Origin: Adiantum capillus-veneris
Taxonomy: Eukaryota > Streptophyta > Polypodiopsida > Polypodiales > Pteridaceae
Direction: 5' to 3'
DNA: 60,000 nucleotides
Assembly (NCBI GenBank): GCA_014529385.2
Contig: CM043956.1
Location: 64,486,620 to 64,546,619, forward strand
Below are positions 1 through 10,622 of this stretch, piece by piece. How positions within the stretch are numbered: the stretch's first letter is position 1; the number at the start of each line of letters is the position of its first letter. Both the position numbers and the translations under genes were made by a program. The notes beneath the pieces were generated by a model. It was not told where the DNA came from. It made no database searches and saw nothing but the letters and a program-made list of their open reading frames with translations.

Positions 1-373
1 TCAGCAGATAAAGATTTGCAGATTTCAGCCCTTAGAGTTTTCAGATTTCAGCCCGTCTCGTCGTCGTCTTCATCGTCGTCGACATCGTCGGCAAGTCCAA
101 GCATTGTAGAGATTTGTGCAATCAATAGTAGACCACTCTCGCTGACGAGAGTGGGGCCTTCAGAGGAGGGTTTTACAACGTCTCTGGTGTCGTTTTCTCT
201 TCTCTATCTCTCAGTCTCATGCACTTTTATTCACTGTGTCTATTCACTTTGTTTATGTCCATTGTAGTCTCTCTCTAAGAACGGAAGGCTCTCCCTTCCA
301 TAAGAATAAAAGGAACCTTGAGCAAGTTCGGAGCACTCATCTTGAGCAAAGTCCAAACATTCATTCTGCTGCA
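1..373 (+). repeat. 5' LTR, truncated by window start
   Basis: Position 1 aligns with 3229 and 373 with 3597, with a handful of substitutions and small indels. The shared right end is CA. It carries a GTC/ATC-rich stretch (about 56-95). Only the last third of the LTR is present. Confidence 0.85.
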
Positions 374-381
374 CCTTACAT

Positions 382-393
382 TGGTATCAGAGC
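382..393 (+). promoter_or_regulatory. Primer binding site (initiator Met tRNA)
   Basis: TGGTATCAGAGC lies 8 bases after the LTR end. This is the standard plant LTR-retrotransposon PBS complementary to the 3' end of initiator methionine tRNA, and it fixes the orientation of the element as plus. Confidence 0.85.
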
Positions 394-835
394 TTTGGCA
401 GTGTTCTGTATCACTCAAGGAAAGAACCACAAGAATCACAAGGATTTTTTTTCCTTGTTGCGGTCGCACGAACCCAAGTTCGCTTGGGCGTGTCGATTTC
501 TAATCGTGTTTTTAAAGAGTGATAGGAATCCTAGGAAAGAAGGGCTTGTCCAGCCTCCCCTTGTGTCTCTTTTCACTCATTGAGAGCAGACCGTGCACTT
601 AGCGCCCGGCCAATCGACGTGAGGTGGGAAAAAGCAACCTTGGTGTGAGCACAAGGCCGCCAAGGGGTGCGCTCGCGGAAAAGAGCAGAACTCGGGTGAA
701 GAGAAGATCCTTCTCGAACACAGATTGCAATCGAAAGAAGAACCGCAAGAACCTCAAGAACTCAAGAACCCAAGAACCCAAGTTCCTCGTGAACTTAAGA
801 ACCCAAGAACCCACAAGAACCCACGACTTCAGTAG

Positions 836-1568
836 ATGGTCATCACTCGAAGTGGAATGGATACTTCGCTTGGAGGTGATGAGCATGAGAGAGGCGAAGA
901 AGAATTTTTCCCACGAGGAGGTTTTTCCGACCCTCCCCCTTCATTATCTACGTCAAGGATTGCACTAACTCCTATGGAGGAGTTGGAGCAGATGTTTATG
1001 GAAGGAAGTTAGAACGCGAAGCAAGAAATGCACAAAGAAAGGCAGAAATGGATCGCAGACACGCAGAAAGAAGAGCAGAAAGAAAGCAGAAATGGAGCGC
1101 AAACACCAAGAAAGAATGGCAGCCGCCGTGAAAGAAAAGAGCGACCAACACATGAAAGAGTTCTTGCGACTCTTTTCTCAAGTGCAGGCACAAATGCAAG
1201 AGATTCGGGAGAAGGAGACTCTCTCAGTCTCTTCTTCTCCAAAGCATGACACACAGGATTTGCATGATTATGAGAAGCATGATGATTTGAATGACAATGA
1301 TAAGCATGATGATTTGAATGATAATGATGAGCATGATGATTTGGATGACACTGACAAGCATGATGATTTGCATGATCAAGATGTGATTTCTCACAAGCAT
1401 GATGATTTGCATGAAGATGACGATGATTTGCATGAAGATGACGTGATTGTTCACAAGGAGGATGAGTTAGTTGATGCTTTTTCTAGCGAAGCTAACCTCA
1501 TTGCAGATTTGATCAATCACGAAGGATGGATCTTGGCTCTCGAGCCTAGGTCCAAAGTATCCCTTTAG
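836..1568 (+). pseudogene. Degenerate gag-like reading frame of the non-autonomous element
   Basis: A frame opens at ATG 836 and runs about 58 codons to a TAG at 1010. Further frames follow in other phases, the longest from ATG 1092 to 1568. Residues up to about 1220 are Lys/Arg/Glu/Gln-rich and probably coiled coil. Then comes an Asp/His-rich repeat (units of KHDDL followed by acidic residues, about 1277-1455). No zinc knuckle or protease motif is seen. Position after the PBS suggests a gag-like product, but I do not recognise the family. Frame changes around 1010-1092 suggest it is broken. Confidence 0.4.
1257..1455 (+). repeat. Imperfect coding minisatellite (KHDDL units)
   Basis: Units of roughly 27 bases built around GCATGATGATTTG are repeated about six times with small changes and length variants. 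They encode a highly acidic His/Asp repeat. Confidence 0.75.
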
Positions 1569-1578
1569 GCTCTCGATC

Positions 1579-1878
1579 TTGGCTCTCGAGCCTCGGTCCA
1601 AAGAACCCTCACAGGAAGTACTATGTGTTCGAATGATTAGTGACCACACATCGTACGAGTGTTTCATTCGTGATCGTTTCCTGTATTTTAGTCAGCGTCT
1701 TTATGTGATCCCTTTTCCTAGGCATGACATATTGTACGTTGAGCACGTTTCACTCATGAATGAGCACAATTGTATGCTGATTGTTCATGAAAAGCTGAAA
1801 AGTATGCATTCAAGGAAGTCACATTCCATGTCTCTCCCTTGGCACGACACAATTGTAGAAAAGCACAAGCAAGTATGA
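1579..1878 (+). CDS. Unrecognised internal reading frame of the LTR element
   Basis: A 99-residue open frame with no family I recognise. It lies right after a duplicated 30-base segment (about 1532-1560 and 1577-1606, sharing TCTTGGCTCTCGAGCCT). The frame may be chance, or a remnant of the gag-like region. It is listed only because the internal region is otherwise unexplained. Confidence 0.2.
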   Translation: MALEPRSKEPSQEVLCVRMISDHTSYECFIRDRFLYFSQRLYVIPFPRHDILYVEHVSLMNEHNCMLIVHEKLKSMHSRKSHSMSLPWHDTIVEKHKQV

Positions 1879-1962
1879 GCACCAAGCATGGGCATCTCCG
1901 TTGTTAATTGCCACAGTTGATTGATTTAGATCAGCAAGACAAGATTCGATCTCATTGTTTGC

Positions 1963-2358
1963 GTGTGTGGTGAACGGTTTGGCACTTCGTGTATTTGTTC
2001 ATCTACATTGCATGCACAGTCTTTTAGGACGACAATATTTTTTCTAGTCACTTTACATGGAATAGGTATATTCATGATTTTGTATTGGAGGTGGTTTCAG
2101 GAATTTTTAGCCATGGAGATTCTTGAAGAAGAAAGAAGCATGACTCTAGAAGAAGTTGAAGCATCGAAGGAGCCACAGAAGACTGTGTGTCGCTCTCGGC
2201 GCGGCCCAAAGAAGCAAGCGTTGCAGACCTTTATGAAGTTTAAGTACCGCATGACCCACACATTAGAGTGGGCCGGCGAAGAGTCCCTTCCAGGATTCCG
2301 GATGCTATTGGCGATCTCCCTTGACGCCATACAGTTCGGTACCAGTACCTCACTTTGA
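1963..2358 (+). CDS. Unrecognised internal reading frame before the PPT
   Basis: A 131-residue frame that ends at the polypurine tract. Its start is hydrophobic, and from residue 45 it is Glu- and Lys/Arg-rich (EILEEERS, then SRRGPKKQ). No retroelement enzyme motif is visible. The end-of-element position resembles the tail of a polyprotein, but nothing identifies it. Confidence 0.25.
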   Translation: MCGERFGTSCICSSTLHAQSFRTTIFFLVTLHGIGIFMILYWRWFQEFLAMEILEEERSMTLEEVEASKEPQKTVCRSRRGPKKQALQTFMKFKYRMTHTLEWAGEESLPGFRMLLAISLDAIQFGTSTSL

Positions 2359-2369
2359 AAAGGAGGAGA
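2357..2369 (+). promoter_or_regulatory. Polypurine tract
   Basis: GAAAAGGAGGAGA sits 7 bases before the proposed 3' LTR start, in the expected place for the plus-strand primer. Confidence 0.7.
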
Positions 2370-2376
2370 TTTCACG

Positions 2377-3597
2377 TGACACATCCAACCCTATGTGTCC
2401 GTCGACAAGCTACAGCACGACAAGGGTTCAGTCAGTCCAGTCAGTCTAGATTTAGAAGTGTTCTAGCACTTTTGTGAGTTTTTTCGCAGTCCGTGCATGC
2501 CTAGTCACTTAGTGTAGATGCATATCCTCTGGTTGCACACAGCATGATCATAAGCATTCCCATCAGAATCCATCAAAATCTTTCAGGGGAATTTTCCAGT
2601 GCATTTAGCCTATTTTCCCTATTTTTGACATTTTTCACTTATTATTTTTAAGTGACTTTTGTTGGAAAGTAGGTAGGCAATTTTGCTAAGTTAATATATA
2701 AGCAAACTAGAGTTAGCACTTTCTGGCAGAAGAGGCAGCAGGAGCACCTTGCTCAACAGGCAACTTCTCAGCAAGACCAACCCACGCGACTACTCTGTCG
2801 TTTTCTCCACAGAAGACCTAGCGTTTTTCATCAGATCAGCCTTGGCGATTTTTGCGCAGCAGATCAGCCCCGGTGTCATTGAGACACAGCAGATCAGCCT
2901 AGCGTTTTGCTTTTGCAGAACAATCGGCGACAGCATAAGACAATTTCAGCCCTAGCGTTTTTGGTTTGCATCACAACCTCAACGTTTTTGCAGATCATGG
3001 GGACGGAACATCAAGAAACACCAGCGTTTTCAGTTTTCAGCCCTTAGACATCGCAGATCAAAGTCCTGAACCTCGTAGATCTCACCTTCCCGTAGCAATT
3101 CCTCGCCGCACGGCCAGTTTCCGCAAGGTTTGCAGTTTCAGCCCGGAAAACACAGATTTCAGCATCTGTGTTTTCAGCACGTCGTCGTATCGTCCCCATC
3201 GACATCGTCATCGACATAGAGTCAGAATTCAGCAGATAAAGATTTGCAGATTTCAGCCCTTAGAGTTTTCAGATTTCAGCCCGTCTCGTCGTCGTCTTCA
3301 TCGTCATCAACATCGTCGGCAAGTCCAAGCATTGTAGAGATTTGTGCAATCAATAGTAGACCACTCTCGCCGACGAGAGTGGGGCCTTTGGAGGAGGGTT
3401 TTACATCTCTGGTGTCGTATTCTCTTCTCTATCTCTCAATCTCATGCATTTCCATTCATTGTGTCCATTCACTTTGTTTGTGTCCATTGCACTCTCTTTA
3501 AGAACGGAAGGCTCTCCCTTCCATAAGAATAAAAGGAACCTTGAGCACAGTTCGGAGCACTCATCTTGAGCAAAGTTCAAACATTCATTCCGCTGCA
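2377..3597 (+). repeat. 3' LTR of the non-autonomous element
   Basis: The right 369 bases repeat positions 1-373. The left end is placed at TGACACATCC just after the polypurine tract, giving TG...CA termini and about 1.2 kb. The left end is approximate because the matching part of the 5' LTR is outside the window. A TATA-like TATATAAG at 2695-2702 could start transcription. Confidence 0.75.
2695..2702 (+). promoter_or_regulatory. TATA box in LTR
   Basis: TATATAAG inside the 3' LTR, about 320 bases from its left end. It is the only good TATA match in this LTR. Confidence 0.5.
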
Positions 3598-3639
3598 ACT
3601 GGCAAAATGCTTCCTAGAAACTAAGAGACATCTCCAGAG

Positions 3640-3921
3640 TTCTGTCGTGAGGAAGCAGTCGGGTAAGTTCGGGGAGGATCAGAGGAGTAAATCTGGGATT
3701 GTTGAGGTGGCATAACAGGGTTAGGAGGGGGATTCAAGGTGCTCAATAGCTATGCAAAGCTTCCTCAGTCGTGTCATCCGTCGGTCTCTGTCTTTGTTGT
3801 TTTGCTGAATATACCAATTGTCGTACCACATACTGGCATGTGTCTCGTCAAGGAGCCTGTAGGTGGATGGGCTCAATCTATTTCCTCCTTCAACAATGTG
3901 ATCTCCTGGTGCTCCGTCCAT
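3640..3921 (-). pseudogene. Gag-like remnant next to a minus-strand PBS
   Basis: A minus-strand frame starts at 3921 (MDGAPGDHIVEGG...) and stops at 3721. A shifted frame continues to about 3640 with a Pro/Gln/Ser-rich stretch. It begins about 50 bases downstream of a PBS-like sequence on the same strand, so it is best read as the start of gag from an LTR element whose remainder has been lost. The plus-strand LTR element ends about 40 bases away, which would explain the truncation. No zinc knuckle is visible and the family is not identified. Confidence 0.35.
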
Positions 3922-3969
3922 GTCAATAGGATTGTGCTCCAGTTTGCAAAGGGCAAGGGAGCAGAGTGA

Positions 3970-3981
3970 GCTCTTATACCA
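3970..3981 (-). promoter_or_regulatory. PBS-like site, minus strand
   Basis: On the minus strand TGGTATAAGAGC follows GTGATTACA, one change from the initiator-Met PBS, and the preceding ACA fits an LTR end. The corresponding LTR body is not visible because LINE sequence lies immediately beyond. Confidence 0.4.
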
Positions 3982-4422
3982 TTGTAATCACTTCCTCAAA
4001 ACAATTGTTTAAGAAATGAAATAAAATGAAATGATATATTTACGTCTGCAAAAGGCCAAAATGACCTATGAGACCATCACGGTTACAAAATGATGTGTCT
4101 GATACCTTGTCTGTAGAACTGAAAAGATGAAAAAACTATGAAAGAAAAACTAGACTGAAAGCTGTAGTGACAAGCTAGGGGGGGGGGCATTGACTAGAGA
4201 CTCTCTAGCCAGTACAACAATCCAATGATACAAAACTCATGCACATGAAGAAACTGAGGGTGAGGGAGCATCTGCACATCAGGGTCCCAAGATGTCCAGC
4301 ATCGGCCGCTGGCGAATCTCATCAATATCCTCCATAGTAAGCACTCTGGCTGGGCGTCTCCCATATCGTGCTAGAATGATCCTGATCCTCTGATGAATCC
4401 TCCGTCGATGCAGTGATGATCC

Positions 4423-7400
4423 TCACAATCGCGGGCGTCTAGATCTCCCAAGCTCTATGGCCCTGTCAATCAGTATACCTCTAGTGCAGGTAGGTCCTGG
4501 AGGCTGCTCTGGATCCTGCTCCTCTGACTGGCGCGTCTCCACACGAAAGAAATCAGTGATCTCCCTCTGGGACTGTCTCCTTCTATCTGATCTCCTCAAG
4601 AGGCTCTCTCTGTGTCTGCGCAGCTCTAGCAAGAATAGCCCAAGGCATCTCTGATCCTGGTACCTCATAACTCGAGATAGTGGCCCAAAACCATCCCTAA
4701 AGAGGCAATGAAAACGACCTCGTATCTCATAGTAAACTGGGCAATGGCATATATAGTGCAGCTCTGTCTCTGGCTCCAAATGGCATAACTGACATATCCT
4801 GGCCTCTGCTGGTACTCTGCTAAACCTACCCACCTCAATCTCCAGCTGATGAGAAGATGTGCGTATCTGACCAATGGCACATCGTAAACCATATGACAGG
4901 TGTGTGTCCATGTAGCTAGGTCTAGTCACAAAACCGTCCTCTGTGAGCTGGAGAAGATGCTCCCTGTAGAAAGACATCTTCATGCCTAGCTCATGGGTCG
5001 GCTCTATCCAAGTCCTCCTGGTATCCAGCTGAGTCACATCCTGTCTGATGAGTCTGCTAACCTCTGTCCGAGTAAGGGACAAAGAGGGTGCATCCAGCGA
5101 ATACTGGAAGGGTGGTAGCCTGTCTATGCTAAAACCATGAATCTGGAACCAAGAGGTCATCTGTGCATACCAACATGCTGTATCTCCCTGTGAAGCCAAC
5201 TGCCGAGAAGACTCCAGTGCTAAACGTGCATACCTGTCTCTGGGGAGCTCCCAGATGCTATGTAAAAAGGAGATTGATCTAGTGAGTGCCTCTACCACCA
5301 GCGGGGGGGCAGCCAGCTCTGCGCGGATAATCTCATGTGGTACTGAGGCTTTGGCTCTAATCATCCGCGAAATCATGGAAACCAGAGGTCTCTCCATGCA
5401 TCTCCAACCATCAGTACTACTAGGGCGACTGCTATGAGCCACAGAAGGGCCCCATATCTGAACTCCATATAGCATGGCTGAGGTCACTAAGGTATCGAAG
5501 AGCCAAAGCTTTGTACGAGGTTCTTGAAATTGGGTTTGTGAACACATCCTCTCTAATCTCCCCAAAGCTGTATGTGCTCTTGTCAGTCTCATCTCTGCTG
5601 CTCTCCTCAAAGAAAACCCCGGGCCGGTAAAGACCACCCCCAGGTATGTGTATGCATCTGTATACTCCACTGGCTGATGGCCATAAGTAAAAGTAGGAGC
5701 TGACCGTCTAACCCACTGTGGTGTGGTGTTAAACACCATAACCTTAGTCTTGCTAAGGTTTACAGACATACCACTATCGTGAGCAAAATTATGTAAAGCA
5801 TCCAGATGACGTTGCATTCCCTCTGGAGAATCAGAAATCAAGACAATATCATCCGCATATAACAGCAAGGAAATCCATGTGCCCGCCAACTGTGCTCCGC
5901 TTCCACCGTCCCTCTCTATGTAGTCTGAAACCTCATCAATGTACATCCCAAAGAGAGTAGGGGAGAGTGGGCATCCCTGTTTCACCCCAATGGTGGAGTG
6001 AACAAGACCAGACATACCCTCTGGAGTGCGTACCTGTCCCACTACTGTCCTGTACAAGGCCATAATCCCCCAGATCAGCTCTGTGGGCACACCCAGCTCA
6101 TGTAATCTGTGCATCAACCTGGCTCTAGGGACCATGTCAAAGGCTTTGCGGAAATCCACAAAGCTACAATAGATCCTCCTGCCGTGCGCTCTACCCTCCT
6201 CAATGATAGCTCTGAGCGTCAATATATGATCAAGAGTAGAGAGTCCCTTCCTGAAGCCTGCCTGTCCTAAAGCCCGTATGCCCTGTCTTTCTGCCCATCT
6301 ACTGAGGTGATGCTCGATAATAGATGCATACAACCTAGCCAAAGTGTGTCCAATCATGATGGTACGGTAGTTCCTTGGCTCCATAGGGTCTCCTGCCTTG
6401 AAGATAGGCACAATAGTGGATAAGCTCCAAGTGCTAGGAAATCCCTCACACATGGCTCGGTTGAACATCACTGCAATCAGCTCTGCAAGCATATCTCTAG
6501 CATGTATAAAGTGTTCGGCCACCAAACCATCATGGTCATAAGCTCTCCCAGTCTTCATCTTGGCAAGGGCTTTCTTTACCATCTCAGCAGTGAAGAAAGT
6601 GCAAGTATGTGGACAAGGCTCTGGGGGATCAGGTAAGGACTGCTGCCCTGGGATCGAGTAGAGAGAGGTTGCATATGTACCCCAAGTCTCTGTAGATGTA
6701 ATGGCAGGTGTAGAAGAATACTCATGAAAACGCCTCCACGCCTCCCTTGAGTCCTGGCTCAAGAACAACTGATATAACTCCTCCTCGAGCTGAGCAAGAT
6801 AAGCTCTCTTCTTTCGCCGTACTAGGCGTTGAAAGAGAACCTGCGACTGTTTGTGTGTGATAATCCCTAAAAGTACCTCCCTCTGAAGTGTAGCTGGCAT
6901 CTCTTTGCACTCATCATCATACCAGCTGTTCTGGGGCATACTCCCAGTGCGGTGTCTGGACTCAGGCTGGGTGTGAGGGTATGCCCGACTGCTGCCGCAT
7001 GTAGTGTATCTGTCAAGATCTGAGTGAGCTCGTCTAGAGGGCAGCCTGGCTCCTCTGTACATAGACGCCTGTAGATCCCATCCATATAAACTGAGTCAGT
7101 CGCTCGTGTAAAGGTGTAACGGGCATGTGTGGGTGGCCGTGCCAGAGATGCTGAACTGAAACGAAATGATATGGTGAAAGTTAGGAGTGCGTGGTCCACC
7201 ACTATACCAATAGGTCAGGAGCCGACCGTGAAGTCCTGAATAGAAGATATGAAACTGGGCTGGGTCATAACATAGTCCACTGTACTGACGCCATGCCTAT
7301 GTGGGAAGCAAGTAAACCCCCCCGCCTCTAGAAATCTCTGCAAGCCATTCAAAATGGCAAGACCATGTGAAGTTCCCATTTCTACTAAGAATCTCCCGTA

Positions 7401-7967
7401 CTCTGTGTGATCCAAGTCCTGTGAAGTCCTAGACAAGCCCAAGTCGCTGGTCTCCAACTCCCTCATCATCTCCTCTGAAGTATCATAGAAAGCTGTCTGC
7501 ATCTGAGCTGTCCTAGCATTGAAGTCACCCAACAAGATAATATCACCATCTCTAGAGAACTCCCAGATATCATCATCTAAGATCGAGAAGGGGGACTTTC
7601 CTCTGGACATAGCATAGGCTGAAGTACTAGGAGGAAAGTAGCATATGGCAATGTAAAGAAAACGGCCAGTCTCTGCCCTCAGCCTCACCCACATATACCT
7701 GGCCTGCTCATCTCTACGAACAATGTGTATGAGTGATTGGAGCTCCTCCCTGAATAAGACAGCTACTCCTCCAGATCCCCGTCCTCTGAGCTCAGATCTA
7801 GTTCCTGCTCTGCATGTCGTCTCCCACCTATATCCAGATACATGTGGCATAAGTTGTCCCGGAGCCTGGTGTGTCTCTGAGTAAAAAACAATGTCTCTCC
7901 CAAAATAGCTGTCTTGAAATGCCCCCACATCCAACCGAAATGATCCATTGCAGTTCCACGCTGCCAT
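4423..7967 (-). pseudogene. LINE ORF2: endonuclease-reverse transcriptase, broken
   Basis: Starting at 7967 the frame encodes an AP endonuclease: WNCNGSF near residue 3, SETHQ near residue 30, GDFNAR near residue 147, and STVDYVM before 7215. A TGA at 7215-7217 interrupts it. The same frame resumes with VVDHALL, the last endonuclease motif, then shifts near 6940-6975 into an 879-codon frame ending at 4423. That frame holds the reverse transcriptase: FVDFRKAFD, GVKQGCPLSP and the catalytic YADD. A C-terminal CX2C...H...C knuckle (CQLCHLEPE...) follows about 100 residues before the end. ORF2 normally nicks target DNA and primes cDNA synthesis there. The clade is not assigned. Confidence 0.9.
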
Positions 7968-7997
7968 ATGAAGAGTGGTCCCATAGGTCTCGCACCG

Positions 7998-8413
7998 TCA
8001 TGCGGAGCGGCGCTCTAAAATCACTACTCTCCCATCTCTATAGAAAGAAATCTTCCCCTTCTCTCTTGCCGCTTTTATCTCTTGCATGACCTCCTTCATG
8101 TGTGCGAGTTGTGCTAGCGTGAGGTCATCTCCAAGGAAGATACCTGTCTTCTTGAGAGTGGGTCTCTTCTTCAAAATTCTTTCTTTGCCTCCACAGTTGG
8201 GAAGCGTAAAATGAGTGCTCTTTCCCTTGAAGATTCTCCCCCTCCTTCACTTCTTTTGCCCACTCTCCAAGCTCGCGTATGCAAAGGGCTTGTGATGCCC
8301 ATCATGAGCAAGAGCTCCTTTGTTTCCTCCTCCACCTTGTCTCTGTCTCTGAGCCCGGTTACACGTACATGTAGAGCTCTTGTCTTTCTTTTTTGTTCTT
8401 CTTCTAATGTCAT
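7998..8413 (-). pseudogene. LINE ORF1, RNA-binding type, frameshifted
   Basis: From ATG 8413 the product begins MTLEEEQKRKTRALHVRVTG and has the charged RRM-like pattern of plant LINE ORF1 proteins, which bind element RNA. A stop is met at 8171-8173, but a one-base shift just before it opens a second frame (ILKKRPTLKKTGIFLGDDLT...) that runs to TGA at 7998-8000 and looks like the C-terminal part of the same domain. That TGA is in frame with ORF2, whose first Met is 11 codons downstream. The true start may lie further up, in what is now microsatellite. Confidence 0.7.
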
Positions 8414-8429
8414 GTTGATGATGGTGGAT

Positions 8430-8850
<421 letters not shown>

Positions 8851-9009
8851 GGCCTGGCTTGGAACTTGACTGCATCGTTCGTCTCTCTCTCTTTCTCTTT
8901 TACAATTGTTTTGAAGTACGAAAATTGTTCCTAAATGTGTAGATTGTAGTTATCTCTGTGTTTCCATCCGGTCCGTAGCCCGAAGTGATTATAGTGGTAT
9001 CAGAGCTAC
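8851..9009 (+). repeat. LTR right end and PBS, plus strand
   Basis: 8855-8992 looks like the right end of an LTR of the same group (GGCTTGGAACTT, a CT-rich tract, TTGTTTTGAAGTACG, GTGTAGATTG), followed by a PBS TGGTATCAGAGCT at 8993-9009. Immediately after, the same LTR end reappears inverted (9010-9080). The arrangement is a palindrome and not a normal element start. Confidence 0.55.
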
Positions 9010-9076
9010 AAACCGGACATAAACACATAGATAATTGCAATCTACACACTTAGGAACACTCTTAGTACTTCAAAAC

Positions 9077-9175
<99 letters not shown>

Positions 9176-9560
9176 GACATGGTGCGGTGGAGTTCCGATT
9201 CAGAATGCATTGGCCTTAAAGACTGGTGTTCCGTATTTCTTTGTTATTGATTTGCAAGAGTACAACTCTTTTTGGGTCCAGATCTTCCAGCTCTATGTTC
9301 CACTTATAAAGAGTATATGTGTTGCTAAAAGCAGAGCCCCAAAAGCTAGTGTCCTAAAAGCAACTGCTCTAAAAAGCTAGCTATCAAAATTGCTAAATCA
9401 TGAAGCACGATCTGTGGAAATCCGTATAGGCTGCCACATCACCTATCAATGCAAAAAGTGGAAAGTCCGTACAACAGTGCCATGTCAGCAATCAGTCGCA
9501 CTAAAAACGGGAATCTATACTGCACTGCCATGTCAGCAGGTCAACATGATTTTTGGAAGT
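9010..9560 (-). repeat. LTR copy, minus strand, with (GA)95 tract
   Basis: On the minus strand: TGACATGG-type repeats near 9540, GCTTTTGGGGCTCTGC, a TATA-like stretch (CTCTTTATAAGTGG near 9310), AAAGAAATAC with the degenerate core at 9187-9240, then a CT tract (complement of 9081-9174), then TTGTTTTGAAGTACT and GTGTAGATTGC. It is the same LTR group as 8572-8850. Confidence 0.6.
9081..9174. repeat. (GA)n microsatellite
   Basis: 94 bases of uninterrupted GA inside the minus-strand LTR, between its conserved core and its right end. Confidence 0.95.
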
Positions 9561-10110
9561 CCACTCCAGAGTTCAAGCTTTCGACTTTGGGTTTTAGGCC
9601 CCTGGGCTTGTGCTTCATAAGTTGCGAAGTATCTGTTTCTTTTTCTTTAATTATTTAGGCCCTTAGTGGGAACTCATAAGTTGGTAAATCTTTTATCTAG
9701 GGTTTAAGCCCCTCGGTTGGAATTTGCAAAACACAGTCGAGTTAGTCTCAGATGTCCTAGTGCGAGGCAAATGATCATAGATGCAAATACTACATAGAGA
9801 GAATTGTTCATGGAACAACAAATTTTGGCTTTGACCAAGAGCTTGGCATGGTGGACCACCTTTCTAGGGAGAGGGAATCTGTGATTGGCCAAACAGATGC
9901 ATGGGTCAGATGACCTCGACGCAAAAACCCTAACCCTAAAACCTGTCACACACTGCTAATAGTCCAAAAACTTCAAGGTACAACTCAAAACTAAAGAGAA
10001 TTTGCGAAGTTCTCCTACCCCATCCACTTCGCATCGAGAGACAATAGTGCCCTTGCCAAAGTATCCGGTGGACCTAGGTTACCGTCTATTTTTTTCTTGT
10101 GCCCTGTGAC
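9561..10110. other. Non-coding interval, TE-derived character
   Basis: No reading frame or RNA gene is supported. It contains a short CCCTAACCCTAA stretch near 9940 and ordinary AT/GC mix. It lies between two TE relics and probably belongs to one of them. Confidence 0.4.
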
Positions 10111-10622
10111 CTATCGGTAGCCCTGCTGGCCTCCCTTGTCCACTGGCACCTCAATTTGAATCATTGGAATTCTTTTATCAACTGATGCCCTTGCTTCTTT
10201 GAAGCTGTTGGATGAACTACCAGTTGATTCACTTACTTTTTTGGAATTCTCTGGTGAACTATCATGATGTTCACTTGGTTCGTTCTTTTCCTTGGAAGAC
10301 TCTTGCCCCATTGAGGTAGACACTGGCTCGTCTGTAGGGTAGGTCAAGTCAATGAGCCGGCATGCATACCAAAACCTTGCTTGTCATGTTTCATAAATCT
10401 TTGAATGGAGACATACTTCTTTTGCAGACAATACCGTTAAATCTCTTTTGGCAATCCATAGCAGAACCGCTCAATCTGGTCCTTTAAAGTGATCCTCCGA
10501 AATGAGGACGCTGGCAAGTAGGCATCCAAAACCTCTGGTAGTAGTCATCCAACATGTCATTCTTATTGATTCTCAGATGATGCCAAGCCATAATGATATC
10601 TTCTTCATATTCTTCTGTTTCC
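10111..10622 (-). pseudogene. Antisense Ty3/gypsy gag fragment
   Basis: Minus-strand frames give DIIMAWHHLRINKNDMLDDY, matching in spacing the capsid segment of chromovirus B at 26.6 kb (DIRVAWNHLWMTKKDTVEAY). Further on, after several stops, comes an open segment beginning MTYPTDE, the same motif that follows capsid in chromovirus B. The Ser/Glu-rich tail ends at 10111. Gag packages element RNA. This copy is a diverged relative of the chromoviruses here, and it ends abruptly where the copia element begins. Confidence 0.7.

Larger units (their letters stand above)
1..3597 (+). mobile_element. Non-autonomous LTR retrotransposon without pol
   Basis: Two direct copies of the same sequence (1-373 and 3229-3597) frame an internal region that starts with a plant initiator-Met primer binding site and ends with a polypurine tract, so this is an LTR element cut at its left end by the window. 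The internal part is only about 2 kb and encodes no protease, reverse transcriptase, RNase H or integrase motif. It holds a degenerate, acidic, repeat-bearing reading frame. This is the organisation of a LARD-type or otherwise deleted non-autonomous element that needs enzymes from another family. The 5' target duplication lies outside the window, so insertion cannot be verified. Confidence 0.8.
4012..8427 (-). mobile_element. LINE (non-LTR retrotransposon), degraded
   Basis: The minus strand carries, in order, an ORF1 with an RNA-binding-like domain, an AP-type endonuclease, a reverse transcriptase and a C-terminal Cys/His knuckle, with no LTRs. The 3' end appears to finish near 4012-4030 in a run of TTTCATTT-type repeats, a tail style known for several LINE clades instead of poly(A). 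The left boundary of ORF1 merges into a GT/GA microsatellite. Stops and frameshifts show it cannot make its proteins now. Target duplications were not found by eye. Confidence 0.85.

Noticed and set aside
599-1254. Minus-strand Phe/Leu-rich frames at 599-886 and 965-1254
   Set aside because: They are complements of the purine-rich plus-strand leader and gag-like region; the composition explains them.
1257-1455. CRISPR-like array (regular repeats)
   Set aside because: Units are contiguous coding minisatellite copies with no spacers, in a plant retroelement.
4457-5437. Plus-strand frames of 60-65 codons within the LINE ORF2 region
   Set aside because: They are antisense shadows of the long minus-strand RT frame and have no independent support.
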